Shown: positions 26,219 to 35,214 of the stretch, one piece after another | Position numbering within the stretch: position 1 is the stretch's first letter | Layout: each line of letters begins with the position of its first letter | NCBI GenBank assembly: GCA_934086315.1 | Contig: CAKOHZ010000001.1 | Location: 434,001-498,000, forward strand | Direction: 5' to 3' | From: an uncultured Bacilli bacterium | GTDB lineage: Bacteria; Bacillota_I; Bacilli_A; RF39; UBA660 | DNA length: 64,000 nucleotides | The notes under the pieces: model-generated | Database searches by the model: none | What the model was told of the DNA's origin: nothing | Seen by the model: the letters and a program-made list of their open reading frames with translations, nothing else | Program-made: the position numbers and the translations under genes

Positions 26219-26653
26219 ATGAATGATATATATAGAATGGTTAGAAGATTTAAAAGAGTATTTCCAAAAACTGTTGCATTCAGAACAAAAGCACATGCTT
26301 CAGTAATCGAAAAACATTTAAATCCCGGTGAAAAGGTGATCTATGCTTTCTGTGGTCAAAAGAATGTTAGTTCTTTTATGATTATAAACTCATGCGTTAT
26401 AGCATTAACTAATAAAAGAATACTTATAGGTCAAAAAAGATTATTATGGGGCTATTTTTTTACAACAATAACTCCGGATTTATATAATGACCTTAAAGTT
26501 ACAAAAAATTTAATATGGAGTGATATTGAGATAGATACGGTAAAAGAAAATGTTTATATTTCTAATTTAGATCCAAAAGGAGCAATTGAAATAGAAACAA
26601 AAATTACTGAGTTTATGATGAGTGAAAAGAAGAAGTATGGAAAGAAAAATTAA
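26219..26653 (+). CDS. bacterial PH-domain protein (YokE-like)
   Basis: The 144-residue product has a GAGGTGATAAT ribosome site. From about residue 35 it reads like a bacterial pleckstrin-homology domain: LNPGEKVIYAFCGQ, a hydrophobic strand, VIALTNKRILIGQ (the ALTNxRILI core), IWSDIEIDTVKEN and a closing IEIETKITEFMM helix region. Such domains are common in small Firmicutes proteins of unknown role. Its last 17 bases overlap the start of the carboxypeptidase gene. Confidence 0.75.
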   Translation: MNDIYRMVRRFKRVFPKTVAFRTKAHASVIEKHLNPGEKVIYAFCGQKNVSSFMIINSCVIALTNKRILIGQKRLLWGYFFTTITPDLYNDLKVTKNLIWSDIEIDTVKENVYISNLDPKGAIEIETKITEFMMSEKKKYGKKN

Positions 26654-27875
26654 CATTAAATGTGTAATAATATCATTCATAATGATATTATTTATGTGTG
26701 TACCAATAATATCAGCAGAAGAATTATCGTTAATAAGTGACAAATATATTTTATATAATTTGAATGATAATAAAATTCTTACTAGTAAGGATGAAAATGT
26801 TAAAACACAAATAGCTAGCCTAACAAAGTTAATGACTGTCTTAGTAGCAACAGAGAATATAAAAAACTTTAATGAGAAAGTTACTATTACAAGCGAAATG
26901 ATAAACAATATTGAATGGGATGTAGCAAAAATTGGATTAAAGAAAGGTCAAGTAGTAACATATGACGATTTACTATTTTGTACTATGCTTCCTAGCGCAG
27001 CAGACTGTGCAAATGGACTTGCTATATCAATTGGCGGAAGTTACGACAAATTTGTAGAAATGATGAATGAAAAAGCAAATGATTTAGGCTTAAAAAATAC
27101 ACATTTTGCTAATCCAGTTGGTTTATATGATAAAGAAAATTATAGTACAGCATATGACGTTGCCGAATTATTAAAATATAGTTTGAAAAACAAAAAATTT
27201 AAAGAAGTTTTTGAAAAAAAAGATTATACTTTAACAACAGGAAAAAAAGTAAAAAGTACACTAAAAAGTTATAATGAAAAAATTGGAGAGGATATCTCCT
27301 ATATAACAGGTGCAAAAACAGGTTTTATAGATGAAGCGGGAAGATGTTTGGCATCCACAGCAACCATAGATAATGTTAATTATATGTTAATAACATTAAA
27401 TGCATACTCATCAAAAAAATCTCCTCACATACTTGATGCAACAGCAACATACAAGTATTTTTCAAATAATTATTCTTATAAAAATATTTTGGATAAAAAT
27501 GACACAATTGTAAAATTGAAAACTAAATATGCAAAAGAAAAAGAAGTAAGTATACATCATGATGAAGAATTTACAAGCTATTTGAAAAATGATTTTAAAA
27601 AAGAGGATCTGATATATGATTATGATGGAATAAAAGAAATTTCTTATTTCACAAAAAAAGGAACAAAACTCGGAACTGTAAAAATCAAATATAACAATGA
27701 AGTACTAAAGGAATTCATAGTAAATTATAATGAAACATTAAATTTTAGTGTTTGGCAATTCATATGGATAAATAAATTTTATATAATAATAGCAGTTGTT
27801 ATAATTTATTTTCTTGCATTGGTAAACAAAAAAAATAGAAGAAGAAAAAGACGCAAGCACAGAATCACGGAATAG
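26637..27875 (+). CDS. D-alanyl-D-alanine carboxypeptidase with C-terminal membrane anchor
   Basis: The start at 26637 lies within the end of the PH-domain gene; GAAAAGAAGAA serves as a poor ribosome site, pointing to coupled translation. The 412-residue product has a signal peptide (about 8-27), SLTK at 61-64, SAAD at 120-123 in the place of SxN, and KTG at 227-229. A transmembrane helix at about 378-397 followed by a basic KNRRRKRRKHR tail anchors it. It is the second S11 peptidase in the window, differing from the first in having KTG and an anchor. The product ends in a terminator stem. Confidence 0.88.
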   Translation: MERKINIKCVIISFIMILFMCVPIISAEELSLISDKYILYNLNDNKILTSKDENVKTQIASLTKLMTVLVATENIKNFNEKVTITSEMINNIEWDVAKIGLKKGQVVTYDDLLFCTMLPSAADCANGLAISIGGSYDKFVEMMNEKANDLGLKNTHFANPVGLYDKENYSTAYDVAELLKYSLKNKKFKEVFEKKDYTLTTGKKVKSTLKSYNEKIGEDISYITGAKTGFIDEAGRCLASTATIDNVNYMLITLNAYSSKKSPHILDATATYKYFSNNYSYKNILDKNDTIVKLKTKYAKEKEVSIHHDEEFTSYLKNDFKKEDLIYDYDGIKEISYFTKKGTKLGTVKIKYNNEVLKEFIVNYNETLNFSVWQFIWINKFYIIIAVVIIYFLALVNKKNRRRKRRKHRITE

Positions 27876-27891
27876 TATTCTGTGTCTTTTT
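27858..27891 (+). terminator. terminator overlapping the carboxypeptidase stop
   Basis: CACAGAAT (27858-27865) pairs with ATTCTGTG (27877-27884), followed by TCTTTTT. Confidence 0.75.
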
Positions 27892-27984
27892 ATAAGCAAA
27901 ATTAAATATTGACTTTAAAACAATAAAACTTTACAATAGATATAGAAGTTTAAAAATACTTCTAGAAAGTAATGGAGGAAAATT

Positions 27985-29538
27985 ATGAACGATGTAATTA
28001 TCTCCATTTTGCTTGTAGTAGTTGGATTGCTTGTAGGCGCTTTCATAATGATTATTATAAACAAATTAAAAGTAAGCGCTGCACAAAAAGAAGCTGATAA
28101 ACTAATTCAAGATGCAAAAAAAGAAGCTGAAAAAGCAAAAAGAGATGGCATTTTGGAATTAAAAGAAGAAAGTTACAAGTTAAAAAATCAAACTGATGCA
28201 GAAATTAAGGAAAAGAAAAAAGAACTTAATGATCTAAATCAAAGAATTGATAACCGAGAAAAGAGTTTAGATAAACGTGATGAATTATTAACTGAAAGAG
28301 AAAGAAACCTAGACCAAAAAGATAAAGATTTATTGGCACAACAAAAAGAAATTCAAGAAAAAGATGCAAAAATGGAGAGTATAATAAAGGAGCAAATAGC
28401 TCTTTTAGAAAAAATCTCTGGTTTTTCAAAGGATAAAGCTAGGGAAACTATCTTAAAAAAAGTAGAAGAAGAAATGGGAAGAGAAATTTCAATCTACTTA
28501 AAAGAACGAGAAGATGAAGCAAAACTTGAAGCAGATAGAAAAGCAAAAGAATTAATTGTATCAAGTATGCAAAGATATTCTAGTGACGTTACCAGTGAAC
28601 AAACGGTTAGTACTGTTGATCTTCCAAATGACGAAATGAAAGGAAGAATAATTGGTAGAGAAGGTAGAAATATTAGAACTATTGAAGCAGTTACTGGTGT
28701 TGATTTAATAATTGATGATACTCCAGAAGTAATTGTTTTATCATCATTTGATCCATTAAGAAGAGAAATTGCAAAAGTAACACTAGAAACACTTATTAAA
28801 GATGGAAGAATTCACCCAGCAAGAATTGAAGAGTTATATGACAAAGTCTGTGAGGATTATAAAAAGATAATTCGTGAAAAAGGTGAAGAAGCATTATTTG
28901 AACTTGGTATATCAAAAGTTGATCCTGAAATAGTTGAATTAATTGGTAAACTAGCATTCAGAACAAGTTATGGACAAGATGCTCTAGCTCATAGTAAAGA
29001 AGTTGCACACTTAGCAGGCTTAATGGCAAGTGAATTAGGAGAAAATGTTCAACTTGCTAAAAGAGCAGGATTACTTCATGATATAGGAAAAGCAATTGAC
29101 TTCGAAATCGAAGGAAGTCATGTAGAAATTGGCGCAGATGTTGCTAAAAAACATGGTGAAGATAAAGTAGTAATAAATGCAATTGAATCACATCATGGAG
29201 ATAAAAAAGCTGAATATGTTATTTCTGAATTAGTAGCAGTTGCCGATGCATTGAGTGCTTCAAGACCAGGTGCTAGAAATGACTCTTTAGAAAACTATGT
29301 TAAGAGACTCGAAGAGTTAGAAAACATAGGCAATTCAATGGAAGGCGTAGAAAAAACATTTGCGATGCAAGCTGGAAGAGAATTACGTGTTATGGTGAAG
29401 CCAGATGAAATCGATGACTTATCAAGTTATAAAATAGCAAGAGAAATCAAAGAAAAAATTGAAGATACAATGCAATATCCTGGTACAATAAAAGTTGTTG
29501 TAATTAGAGAAACAAGAGCTGAAGAAGTTGCTAAATAG
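27985..29538 (+). CDS. rny: ribonuclease Y
   Basis: The 517-residue product has an N-terminal membrane helix (about 3-26), a long charged coiled coil (about 30-190), a KH domain with GRIIGREGRNIRTIE, and an HD domain with LLHDIGKAID and SHVEIGADVAKKHG. RNase Y starts mRNA decay at the inner face of the membrane in Firmicutes. Length matches Bacillus subtilis Rny (520). The start has ATGGAGGA upstream, and a terminator overlaps the stop. Confidence 0.97.
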   Translation: MNDVIISILLVVVGLLVGAFIMIIINKLKVSAAQKEADKLIQDAKKEAEKAKRDGILELKEESYKLKNQTDAEIKEKKKELNDLNQRIDNREKSLDKRDELLTERERNLDQKDKDLLAQQKEIQEKDAKMESIIKEQIALLEKISGFSKDKARETILKKVEEEMGREISIYLKEREDEAKLEADRKAKELIVSSMQRYSSDVTSEQTVSTVDLPNDEMKGRIIGREGRNIRTIEAVTGVDLIIDDTPEVIVLSSFDPLRREIAKVTLETLIKDGRIHPARIEELYDKVCEDYKKIIREKGEEALFELGISKVDPEIVELIGKLAFRTSYGQDALAHSKEVAHLAGLMASELGENVQLAKRAGLLHDIGKAIDFEIEGSHVEIGADVAKKHGEDKVVINAIESHHGDKKAEYVISELVAVADALSASRPGARNDSLENYVKRLEELENIGNSMEGVEKTFAMQAGRELRVMVKPDEIDDLSSYKIAREIKEKIEDTMQYPGTIKVVVIRETRAEEVAK

Positions 29539-29549
29539 TAACTTCTTTT
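29524..29549 (+). terminator. terminator of rny
   Basis: GAAGTTGCTA (29524-29533) pairs with TAGTAACTTC (29536-29545), followed by TTTT. Confidence 0.75.
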
Positions 29550-29765
29550 AATATGATATTGATATATAAATTGTGTATTTATATGGAAATAGAGAAAATG
29601 TTAAAGTGTTTATAAAAATTATTAAACTTTATTGAAATTGCAAATATTAACTTAGACATAGGAATGAGCTTATCATTAAAAACAAATACAAATAAAAGAA
29701 GAAGATTGTAACAACAACCTTTTTTTTAGAAAAAAACTATGCTAAAATAATTACTAGGTGATAAA
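29550..29765. other. intergenic stretch after rny
   Basis: This is AT-rich non-coding sequence. It holds a weak terminator-like hairpin at about 29702-29728 (AAGATTGT against ACAACCTT with one mismatch, then T8) and, before the SDR gene, a plausible promoter region. I see nothing else. Confidence 0.4.
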
Positions 29766-30518
29766 ATGATAGCTTTAATAACAGGTGCATCTAATGGCTT
29801 AGGAGCTGATTTTGCAAAAGAACTTTCAAAAGATGGTTATGATTTAATTTTAGTAGCAAGATCAGAAGATAAATTAGAAAAACTTGCTAAAGAATTAAAA
29901 ACAAATGTTGAAATCGAAGTAATGGACCTAAGTGTAAAAGAAAATGTTTATAAATTGTATAATAAATATAAAGGTAAAGTAGATTTACTAATCAATAATG
30001 CAGGTTTCGGAGCATTTGGAAAATTTGTTGATACCAATTTAGACAACGAACTTAATATGATAGATTTAAATATTATAACTTATCATATATTAACTAAACT
30101 ATTCTTACAGGATTTTGTTAAAAAAGACAAAGGAAGAATATTAAATGTTGCTTCTTCAGCGGCTTTTGAACCAGGTCCACTTATGTCAACATACTATGCA
30201 ACTAAATCATATGTTTATAACTTAAGTATGGGTATATATGAAGAGCTAAGACGAGATAAAAGTAATGTTAAAATTCACATACTTTGTCCAGGACCTGTTG
30301 ATACAGGATTTAATGAAAGAGCACATGTTAAATTTGGAGTAAAATCTCTTCAAAGTAAAGATGTTGTAAAGTATACAATAAAGTGTATGAATAGAAATAA
30401 ATTAATAATTATACCAGGATTTACCATAAAGTTAGGAGTATTTGCAAACAGACTATTTACAAGAAAATTTATAGTAAAGTGCACATATAAAATACAAAAA
30501 TCTAAATCGCTTAATTAG
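29766..30518 (+). CDS. short-chain dehydrogenase/reductase
   Basis: The 250-residue product has the classical SDR cofactor motif TGASNGLGADFA at its N-terminus, NNAGFGAFG (the NNAG motif), a catalytic SSAAF segment and YYATKSYVYN with the YxxxK pair, then CPGPVDTGF. These place it among classical NAD(P)-dependent reductases; the substrate is not readable. The C-terminal 40 residues are hydrophobic and basic, as in some lipid-metabolising SDRs. Start: ATG after CTAGGTGATAA. It leads a small group with two thioredoxin-like genes. Confidence 0.85.
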   Translation: MIALITGASNGLGADFAKELSKDGYDLILVARSEDKLEKLAKELKTNVEIEVMDLSVKENVYKLYNKYKGKVDLLINNAGFGAFGKFVDTNLDNELNMIDLNIITYHILTKLFLQDFVKKDKGRILNVASSAAFEPGPLMSTYYATKSYVYNLSMGIYEELRRDKSNVKIHILCPGPVDTGFNERAHVKFGVKSLQSKDVVKYTIKCMNRNKLIIIPGFTIKLGVFANRLFTRKFIVKCTYKIQKSKSLN

Positions 30519-30527
30519 GAGGTAAAT

Positions 30528-30782
30528 ATGAAAATAGTGAAAATAAATTCATTAGGATGTCCATCGTGTATTATAATGAATAAAATAATTAATGAACTTA
30601 AAAACGAATATAAAAATATAGAATTTGAAGATTATGACTTTGACTTTGATGACATAGAAAAATTCAATGTAGGAAAAATCCTTCCAGTGTTTATTTTTTA
30701 TAAAGAAGATAAAGAGATAACAAGATTATGTGGCGAACATAAAAAAGAAGAATTTATAAAAATAATAGAAGGTGAACTATGA
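30528..30782 (+). CDS. thioredoxin/glutaredoxin-like small protein
   Basis: The 84-residue cytosolic product has the redox motif CPSC at residues 11-14 (GCPSCIIMNKI), a FNVGKILPVFIFY segment that supplies the cis-proline, and a terminal helix. It would act in thiol-disulfide exchange. Its UGA stop overlaps the ATG of the thioredoxin-CcdA fusion, so the two are translated together and probably work as a cytosolic donor and membrane relay pair (inference). Confidence 0.8.
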   Translation: MKIVKINSLGCPSCIIMNKIINELKNEYKNIEFEDYDFDFDDIEKFNVGKILPVFIFYKEDKEITRLCGEHKKEEFIKIIEGEL

Positions 30783-31966
30783 AAAAAACATTAAAAATAT
30801 TATTATTTTTACTTTTATTTATTCCATACTTAGTATTTGGAAGTGAAAAAGATTTAAATATTTATTTATTTTATGGTGATGGATGTCCTCACTGCAAAGA
30901 AGAAGAAAAATGGTTAGATAGTTATTTAAATAAAAATGAATTCATAAAGATACATAGATATGAGGTATGGTATGATAAAGAAAACCAAGAAAAATATTCG
31001 AAAGTGCATGACATATTAAATGATACATCTAGTGGAATTCCATATCTAATAATTGGTGAAACAGTAATTTCAGGATTTGATGAAGAAATAACACCAGAAA
31101 GAATAAAAAATGCGGTTGAATATTACAAAAATGTAAATTATAAAGATAAAGTAGGGATTTATTTAGGGGTAGTAGAGGATAAAAATGAAGAAGATACTAA
31201 AACAGATTATCAAGAAACAGAAGTAAAAATACCAATACTTGGTAAGCAAAAAATAAAGGATGTTTCAATAGGTTTAGCAGCAGTAGTTATTGGATTGGTA
31301 GATGGATTTAATCCATGTGCAATGTGGATACTTTTATTCTTGATATCAATGTTACTTGGTATGAAAAATAGAAAAAGAATGTGGGCATTAGGCATTACTT
31401 TCTTAGTATCATCAGCTTTGGTATATTTCTTGTTTTTAATATCTTGGCTAAATCTAGCAGTATTTTTAAATAAAATTTTATATATAAGAGTTGCGATATC
31501 TTTTGTAGCAGTATTATTTGGAGTACTTCAGGTAAACTCATTCTTCTTCAAAAAAGATGATGGCTGTGAAGTGGTGGACACAAAAAATAGAAAGAAAATC
31601 ATAAAATCAATTCAAAAAATAGTAAAAGAAAAGTCTTTCATACTAGCACTTATAGGAATAATTCTATTAGCCGCTTCAGTTAATATTATTGAACTTCTTT
31701 GTTCACTTGGATTACCAGTGATGTTTACTCAAATACTTACAATAAATGAAGTAGGTAAGCTTGGACAAATTCTTTATTCATTAATATATATTTTATTCTT
31801 TATGATAGATGATATTATAATATTTATAATAGCAATGAAGACATTGGAAATCAAAGCGATATCTAATAAATATGGAAAGTATTCACACTTAATAGGTGGA
31901 CTTATAATGATTATAATTGGAATACTTATGATATATAAACCAGAATGGTTAATGTTTAATTTTTAG
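30779..31966 (+). CDS. thioredoxin-CcdA fusion: membrane thiol redox relay
   Basis: The 395-residue product has a signal peptide (about 1-20), an outside thioredoxin-like domain with CPHC at 36-39, a linker, and about six transmembrane helices from residue 160. The membrane part is CcdA-like: DGFNPCAMW with Cys180 and LLCSLGLP with Cys308, the two Cys that move electrons across the membrane. DsbD-like proteins pass reducing power from cytosolic thioredoxin to outside partners; this compact fusion lacks a second soluble domain. It follows a thioredoxin-like gene with a 4-base overlap. Confidence 0.85.
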   Translation: MKKTLKILLFLLLFIPYLVFGSEKDLNIYLFYGDGCPHCKEEEKWLDSYLNKNEFIKIHRYEVWYDKENQEKYSKVHDILNDTSSGIPYLIIGETVISGFDEEITPERIKNAVEYYKNVNYKDKVGIYLGVVEDKNEEDTKTDYQETEVKIPILGKQKIKDVSIGLAAVVIGLVDGFNPCAMWILLFLISMLLGMKNRKRMWALGITFLVSSALVYFLFLISWLNLAVFLNKILYIRVAISFVAVLFGVLQVNSFFFKKDDGCEVVDTKNRKKIIKSIQKIVKEKSFILALIGIILLAASVNIIELLCSLGLPVMFTQILTINEVGKLGQILYSLIYILFFMIDDIIIFIIAMKTLEIKAISNKYGKYSHLIGGLIMIIIGILMIYKPEWLMFNF

Positions 31967-32017
31967 GACAAAAGAACAAAAGATTATTATTTACATATAA
32001 TAAGTTAGGTGATATAT

Positions 32018-32254
32018 GTGAATGATAATCTTTTTAATAGGATTACAGAAAAAACAAATGTAGACAAAGATACAATAATAGGATTAGCAAGAAAATTACA
32101 AGAAGGAAATTTTAAGGATAGAAATACCTTAAAAGAAATAATACATGAACTATCTGATATAACTGGAAAAGAAGTATCAGAGGAAAAAGAAAATAAAATT
32201 ATAGACATGATAGTAAATGATAAAGTGCCAAAGGATCTTGAAAAATACGTATAA
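32018..32254 (+). CDS. spoVIF: stage VI sporulation protein F family
   Basis: The start is taken as GTG at 32018 after AGGTGAT; an in-frame GTG at 32009 lies within the ribosome site. The 78-residue product fits SpoVIF: FNRITEKTNVDKDTIIGLARKLQEGNFKDRNTLKEIIHELS, then TGKEVSEEKENKIIDMIV. In Bacillus subtilis SpoVIF acts in the mother cell on GerE-dependent coat gene expression. With YunB, this supports a sporulation programme. It ends at a bidirectional terminator shared with the Fem gene. Confidence 0.8.
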   Translation: MNDNLFNRITEKTNVDKDTIIGLARKLQEGNFKDRNTLKEIIHELSDITGKEVSEEKENKIIDMIVNDKVPKDLEKYV

Positions 32255-32256
32255 AA

Positions 32257-32285
32257 AAAAGAATTTCAATTAATGAAATTCTTTT
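32257..32285. terminator. bidirectional terminator between spoVIF and the Fem gene
   Basis: AAAAGAATTTCA (32257-32268) and TGAAATTCTTTT (32274-32285) form a 12-bp stem with A and T tracts at the flanks. Confidence 0.85.
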
Positions 32286-33549
32286 AATTTGCTCCAGTTC
32301 TTTTAATAGCTGGTTTGTAAAATTCTTTTTGTATTTTATTAGTTGACCATAACAATTGATGGAATGGTTTATTAACAATTAAGTCGAATTCACCAATATA
32401 TTCGTATACAGTAGGTTTAAATTTAAGTTTAAAATCGTTAAGTGCTTTATATGGATTAGCATCAGTAAAATCAGCAGTAATACCATATAAATCTAAATAT
32501 AAATAACCTGCTTTTTTATACTCTTCAATAATTTTGTAGAAAATATATGTTTTAATATCAATTCCCTGAAAATCTTTATTATATCCAGTTATTATTATAG
32601 TAACTCTTCCTTCGTATTTGACAACAAATGCAGCACCAAGTACTTCTTTAGTATTATTTTCTTGCATTCTTAAGTTCGCTAAAGCCATATCAGCAGAAAT
32701 TCTATTCATGATATCATCACTTCTAGTTTTTTTTGCATATAAAGCAGCATCATTGGGTGTTAATTCAAATTGTCTATTCAAAGCATCATTTTTTTCTTGT
32801 TCAAATATATATTGTTTTTGTAAATATTTAACATAGATTTCATAATTAAGGTTAATCATCAATAAATCAACCATATCACTTTTTTTAAACTCTTTATAAA
32901 AAAACTTATAATATGTAGAAGTTTTGCTTTCTTTATCATTTACAAAAGAATAAAACTTTTCTATATCTTCTTCAGTTCCATTAGTTATACTAACACCAGA
33001 AAGCTCTGCTTCTTTCATATCATTAAGTAATTTTTCATCAAGTGCATTAAAATCGTAATTAGGTAAATATATAACTGGTGTATACTTAGGAAGCAATGAT
33101 TCAAAATATAAGTTGTCTCTCAATTTATCATAGCCTAACTCTTTAAGCTTTAAAACTAAATCTTTACTTTTTGTATTAACAAGTTTACTTTTATCTTCAA
33201 AATTAATCACTGAATATGTAACTTCTGGATTAATTTTTATAAATGCAAATCCTTTCATAAAAAAATATTCTTTTATTTTTTTAGTAAACATTTTAAGTAA
33301 TGTTTCATCATAAAAATCAACAAGAAACCCACGAGGAGCATATCCATATTTCATATTTGGACCAATAGATTTATATAAAATTAAGCTAGCACCAACAATT
33401 AATCCTTTATGATAAGCGCCTACATACATAACAGAGAAATCACTATGCTTCATTAATTCCCCATATTCTTTTGTTTGAAAGAAGTTTTTAAGTATATGAT
33501 TTTTAGCATACTCACTAAATACTTCTGGTTTGATTTCTTTAATATCCAT
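32284..33549 (-). CDS. FemX/FemA-type peptidyltransferase
   Basis: The start at 33549 follows GGGAGAC; an upstream in-frame ATG at 33594 has no site. The 421-residue product belongs to the FemABX family: FFQTKEYGELM, APRGFLVDF, KINPEVTYS near the N-terminus, a two-helix coiled-coil arm (about 240-290), and a GNAT-like second half with GAAFVVKYEGR and YLDLYGI. These enzymes use aminoacyl-tRNA to build the interpeptide bridge on lipid II. The bridge composition cannot be inferred. Confidence 0.88.
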   Translation of the reverse strand: MDIKEIKPEVFSEYAKNHILKNFFQTKEYGELMKHSDFSVMYVGAYHKGLIVGASLILYKSIGPNMKYGYAPRGFLVDFYDETLLKMFTKKIKEYFFMKGFAFIKINPEVTYSVINFEDKSKLVNTKSKDLVLKLKELGYDKLRDNLYFESLLPKYTPVIYLPNYDFNALDEKLLNDMKEAELSGVSITNGTEEDIEKFYSFVNDKESKTSTYYKFFYKEFKKSDMVDLLMINLNYEIYVKYLQKQYIFEQEKNDALNRQFELTPNDAALYAKKTRSDDIMNRISADMALANLRMQENNTKEVLGAAFVVKYEGRVTIIITGYNKDFQGIDIKTYIFYKIIEEYKKAGYLYLDLYGITADFTDANPYKALNDFKLKFKPTVYEYIGEFDLIVNKPFHQLLWSTNKIQKEFYKPAIKRTGAN

Positions 33550-33638
33550 AACTTGTCTCCCTTTTTTAACAAGAATATTATAGCATATTATCAAAAAAAA
33601 TAGTATAATGATTATGTAAATAATTGGAGGGTATATTT

Positions 33639-34877
33639 ATGAGCAAAATAACAAATATAAAAGCAAGAGAAATTCTTGATTCCAGAGGTAATCCTACCGT
33701 TGAAGTAGAAGTAACTACTGAAAAAGGAATAAAAGCAGTTGCTGCGGTTCCATCAGGAGCTTCTACCGGTAGTAGAGAAGCCTTAGAACTTAGAGATAAC
33801 GATGAAAGATACTGTGGAAAAGGTGTGTTAAAAGCAGTAAATAATGTAAATACACTTATTAAGGATGCAATCTTAGGGTTTGATGTATCACAAATAAAAG
33901 AAATAGATACTAAAATGATTGAGATAGATGGAACACCTAACAAAAGTAAACTTGGTGCAAATGCAACTTTAGGAGTAAGTCTTGCATGTGTAAAAGCGGC
34001 AGCCGCAGAAGCAGGAAAAGAAGTATACGAATATCTAAATCCTAGAGAAAAGAAAATACCACGACTTATGTTTAACATTGTTAATGGCGGAATGCATGCA
34101 AAAAATAATATAGATATTCAAGAATTTATGATTGTTCCAAAAAGAGAATCATTTAAAGAAGATCTTAGATGTGCAAGCGAAGTATTTCATGCATTAAAGA
34201 AACTTTTAGATAACGAAGGACTTGCAACATCTGTAGGAGATGAAGGTGGTTTTGCACCAAACTTAGAAACAAATAAAACAGCACTAAATTACATAGTAAA
34301 AGCAACTGAAACAGCAGGATACGTACCAGGAAAGGATGTATTTATCGCTCTTGATGTTGCAGCATCATCACTTTATAATGAAACAACTAAAACATATAAA
34401 ATAGAAGACAAATTCTTAAATAAAGAAGAACTTTTAGATTATTATTTAGATTTAGTTAAGAATTATCCAATCATTTCAATAGAAGATCCATATGATGAAA
34501 ATGACTATGAAGGATTCAAACTTATAACAGATAGATTAGGTAAAGAAATAAATATAGTAGGGGATGATTTATTCGTAACAAACAAAAAAGAATTAGAACA
34601 TGGCATTGAAAATGGTCTATGTAATTCAATTCTAATCAAACCAAATCAAATAGGTACATTCTACGAAATGCTAGAAACAATAGTACTTGCTAAAAAGAGC
34701 AATTATACATGTATTATGTCACATAGAAGTGGAGAAACAACAGATACATTCATCATAGATGCTGCAGTAGCACTAAATATTCCATTTGTAAAAACTGGTT
34801 CAGTATCACGTGGAGAAAGAATTTGTAAATTCAATAGACTTCTTAAAATAGAAGAAGAACTTGAAGAAAAAAACTAA
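33639..34877 (+). CDS. eno: enolase
   Basis: The ATG at 33639 has GGAGGG upstream; the in-frame ATG 15 bases earlier does not. The 412-residue product is slightly shorter than the usual 430 but has all hallmarks: AREILDSRGNPTVEVEV, the GASTGSREALELRD loop, GDEGGFAPNL, SIEDPYDENDYEGF, LIKPNQIGT and SHRSGETTD. It converts 2-phosphoglycerate to phosphoenolpyruvate. No other glycolytic gene is adjacent; the gene is followed by secG. Confidence 0.97.
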   Translation: MSKITNIKAREILDSRGNPTVEVEVTTEKGIKAVAAVPSGASTGSREALELRDNDERYCGKGVLKAVNNVNTLIKDAILGFDVSQIKEIDTKMIEIDGTPNKSKLGANATLGVSLACVKAAAAEAGKEVYEYLNPREKKIPRLMFNIVNGGMHAKNNIDIQEFMIVPKRESFKEDLRCASEVFHALKKLLDNEGLATSVGDEGGFAPNLETNKTALNYIVKATETAGYVPGKDVFIALDVAASSLYNETTKTYKIEDKFLNKEELLDYYLDLVKNYPIISIEDPYDENDYEGFKLITDRLGKEINIVGDDLFVTNKKELEHGIENGLCNSILIKPNQIGTFYEMLETIVLAKKSNYTCIMSHRSGETTDTFIIDAAVALNIPFVKTGSVSRGERICKFNRLLKIEEELEEKN

Positions 34878-34929
34878 TTCTTGTAAATAATTACTAAATA
34901 TAGTATAATATCACTCGAGGGAGAAAAAC

Positions 34930-35142
34930 ATGGAAAAAGTTTTATTAGTAATATCAGTTATATTAATCGTAGTAGTTCTATTACAAAGTAATAAGGCTAG
35001 TGATGCAAGTCAAATAATAACTGGTGGAAATAGCGTACTTTTAGGTAAATCAAAAGAAAGAGGATTTGAAAAATTTATAACAAGACTTACTTATGTATTA
35101 GGTTTTGCATTTATAATTCTTTCAATGATTTTATCTGTATAA
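34930..35142 (+). CDS. secG: preprotein translocase subunit SecG
   Basis: The 70-residue product has two membrane helices (about 3-18 and 49-68) joined by a Gly/Ser loop with LLQSNKASDAS and GGNSVLLGKSKERG, the SecG pattern. It belongs to the SecYEG channel. The eno-secG-rnr-smpB order is conserved in Firmicutes. A TATAAT box at about 34903 and GAGGGAGA ribosome site precede it. Confidence 0.93.
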   Translation: MEKVLLVISVILIVVVLLQSNKASDASQIITGGNSVLLGKSKERGFEKFITRLTYVLGFAFIILSMILSV

Positions 35143-35152
35143 AAATGTTAAT

Positions 35153-35181
35153 AAAGTTCATAAATCTGTTATGAACTTTTT
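35153..35181 (+). terminator. terminator of secG
   Basis: AAAGTTCATAA (35153-35163) pairs with TTATGAACTTT (35169-35179), then TT. Confidence 0.8.
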
Positions 35182-35214
35182 AATTTCTATGATAAAATGG
35201 AAGTAGAGGTAATT

